This document shows, piece after piece, positions 6,383 to 7,126 of a DNA stretch of 7,126 nt (the stretch's first letter is position 1; each line of letters opens with the position of its first letter). Source of the DNA: JAUPTX01 sp964550665 (GTDB lineage Bacteria; Patescibacteriota; Minisyncoccia; Phycocordibacterales; CSBR16-119). A model generated the notes under the pieces. That model ran no database searches. It saw nothing but the letters and a program-made list of their open reading frames with translations, and was not told where the DNA came from. The DNA lies in the NCBI GenBank assembly GCA_964550665.1, contig CAZJZW010000027.1, positions 1 through 7,126 of the forward strand, in the 5' to 3' direction. The position numbers and the translations under genes were made by a program.

Positions 6383-6685
6383 ATGTTAAAGATAAGACTA
6401 CAAAGAACAGGGAAGAAAAACGAGCCGTATTTTCGGGTTGTTATTGGTGAGCATACAAACTCTGCTCAAAGTGGAAAGTTTATAGAGTTGCTTGGCTCAT
6501 ACGATCCAAAAGCCGGAACTGTCACTTTAAAAGAAGATCGAATCAAACACTGGATTAGTAAAGGAGCACAAGCTTCAGGAACAGTTCACAACTTCTTAGT
6601 TGATAAGAAAGTGGTTGATGGAAAAAAGAAAAATATTCTTCCAAAGAAAACTTCTACAAAGAAACGAAAAGAATTAAAAAAGTAA
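6383..6685 (+). CDS. rpsP: 30S ribosomal protein S16 (bS16)
   Basis: The 100-residue product matches S16 along its core: an N-terminal MLKIRLQRTGKKNEPYFRVV, then FIELLGSYDP (about 34-43) and a helix around RIKHWISKGAQASGTVHNFL (53-72). S16 binds 16S rRNA in the small subunit body and is needed for 30S assembly. The length is slightly above the usual 80-90 residues because of a lysine-rich C-terminal tail (from about residue 75), which probably contacts rRNA. No Shine-Dalgarno precedes the ATG, which lies at the predicted transcription start. The gene precedes khpA, an order shared with the rpsP-ylqC arrangement in Firmicutes, but rimM, trmD and ffh are not adjacent here, and a terminator separates the two genes. 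Confidence 0.97.
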   Translation: MLKIRLQRTGKKNEPYFRVVIGEHTNSAQSGKFIELLGSYDPKAGTVTLKEDRIKHWISKGAQASGTVHNFLVDKKVVDGKKKNILPKKTSTKKRKELKK

Positions 6686-6708
6686 TTGAAAAATTATTCA
6701 CAAAGCAT

Positions 6709-6731
6709 CACAACTTCGGTTGTGGTTTTTT
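6709..6731 (+). terminator. UUCG-capped rho-independent terminator of rpsP
   Basis: CACAAC (6709-6714) pairs with GTTGTG (6719-6724) around a TTCG tetraloop, which is extra stable in RNA, and six Ts follow at 6726-6731. It lies 23 bases past the rpsP stop and before khpA, so rpsP is probably a monocistronic unit. Confidence 0.9.
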
Positions 6732-6808
6732 GTTTGACGGGGTAAAATATAAAAGCAGTCATTCTTAGTCGGAAAATCTGCAAAATTAAAATTATATTTT
6801 TATTTTAC

Positions 6809-7126
6809 ATGGAAAGAGATACAGAATTTCTAAGCTACGTAGTGAAATCTCTCGTAGACAATGAAAACGAAGTGAAGATTGATCGTAAAGTAGATGAAAT
6901 GGGTGTACTTCTAACGCTTTCAGTGGCACGGGATGACATGGGAAAGATTATTGGTCGCCAAGGAAACACAGCAAAAGCAATCCGAACTCTTTTACGAGTT
7001 ATTGGAATGAAAAACAATTCACGAGTAAACCTTAAAATTGATGAACCAGAGGGTTCTGAAAAACCACCAATGAAATCTATGTCAGCTGACGTAGATGCAG
7101 CGATGAATGATTTAAAGGGAATTTAG
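6809..7126 (+). CDS. khpA: KH-domain RNA-binding protein KhpA (YlqC-like)
   Basis: The 105-residue protein carries a KH fold of the KhpA family. Residues 1-20 match the family N-terminus (FLSYVVKSLVDN). A KH GxxG loop appears as GRQG (49-52) inside KIIGRQGNTAKAIRTLL (46-62). KhpA pairs with KhpB in Gram-positive bacteria as an RNA chaperone linked to cell elongation and division; the same partnership here is an inference. Family members are usually 75-85 residues. This one has an extra tail of about 25 residues (from about residue 80, EGSEKPPMKSMSADVDAAM) with no recognised motif. Upstream DNA is very AT-rich without a Shine-Dalgarno. A TATATT at 6793-6798 would give a leader of only a few bases, and a TTGACG at 6734-6739 has no matching -10. 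The TAG stop is the last codon of the window. Confidence 0.93.
   Translation: MERDTEFLSYVVKSLVDNENEVKIDRKVDEMGVLLTLSVARDDMGKIIGRQGNTAKAIRTLLRVIGMKNNSRVNLKIDEPEGSEKPPMKSMSADVDAAMNDLKGI

Overview
This AT-rich window (GC-richer in one intergenic RNA region) carries housekeeping genes of a bacterium. The combination suggests a Candidate Phyla Radiation (Patescibacteria, Parcubacteria-like) genome: compact spacing, no recognisable Shine-Dalgarno in front of any visible start, promoters that place transcription starts at or near the ATG, a shortened RNase R, a KhpA-type KH protein beside rpsP, and a multidomain envelope protein. This lineage call is an inference from gene style, not from a marker-gene comparison. 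All six complete stops are TAA or TAG. I see no in-frame TGA, so nothing indicates a recoded TGA.

Layout. Bases 1-423 are the C-terminal ATPase lobe of the SMC chromosome protein, followed by a long hairpin terminator. Bases 467-800 hold no convincing gene but include a GC-rich, hairpin-rich stretch (481-675). Bases 841-1501 are the most unusual part: a +strand transcription unit with a strong extended -10 promoter and a rho-independent terminator, no credible ORF, and many mutually compatible helices. It looks like a structured non-coding RNA of about 660 nt that I cannot assign to tmRNA, RNase P RNA, SRP RNA or a group I/II intron.

Bases 1514-6078 are a two-gene minus-strand operon: rnr (RNase R), overlapping by one base (TAATG) with a membrane-anchored triple fusion of an S11 serine DD-carboxypeptidase, an M15/VanY zinc DD-carboxypeptidase and a CapA/PGA_cap metallophosphatase-fold domain. 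Divergent from rnr, bases 6125-6340 form a small unit of promoter, 47-codon very basic Gly-rich ORF and hairpin. Bases 6383-7126 are rpsP (ribosomal protein S16), its UUCG-capped terminator, and khpA (KH-domain RNA-binding protein), which ends exactly at the window edge.

Together the right half deals with RNA and translation (RNase R, S16, KhpA, a possible small RNA-binding peptide). The centre couples RNA decay to peptidoglycan and envelope processing, and the left half holds chromosome organisation plus the orphan RNA.
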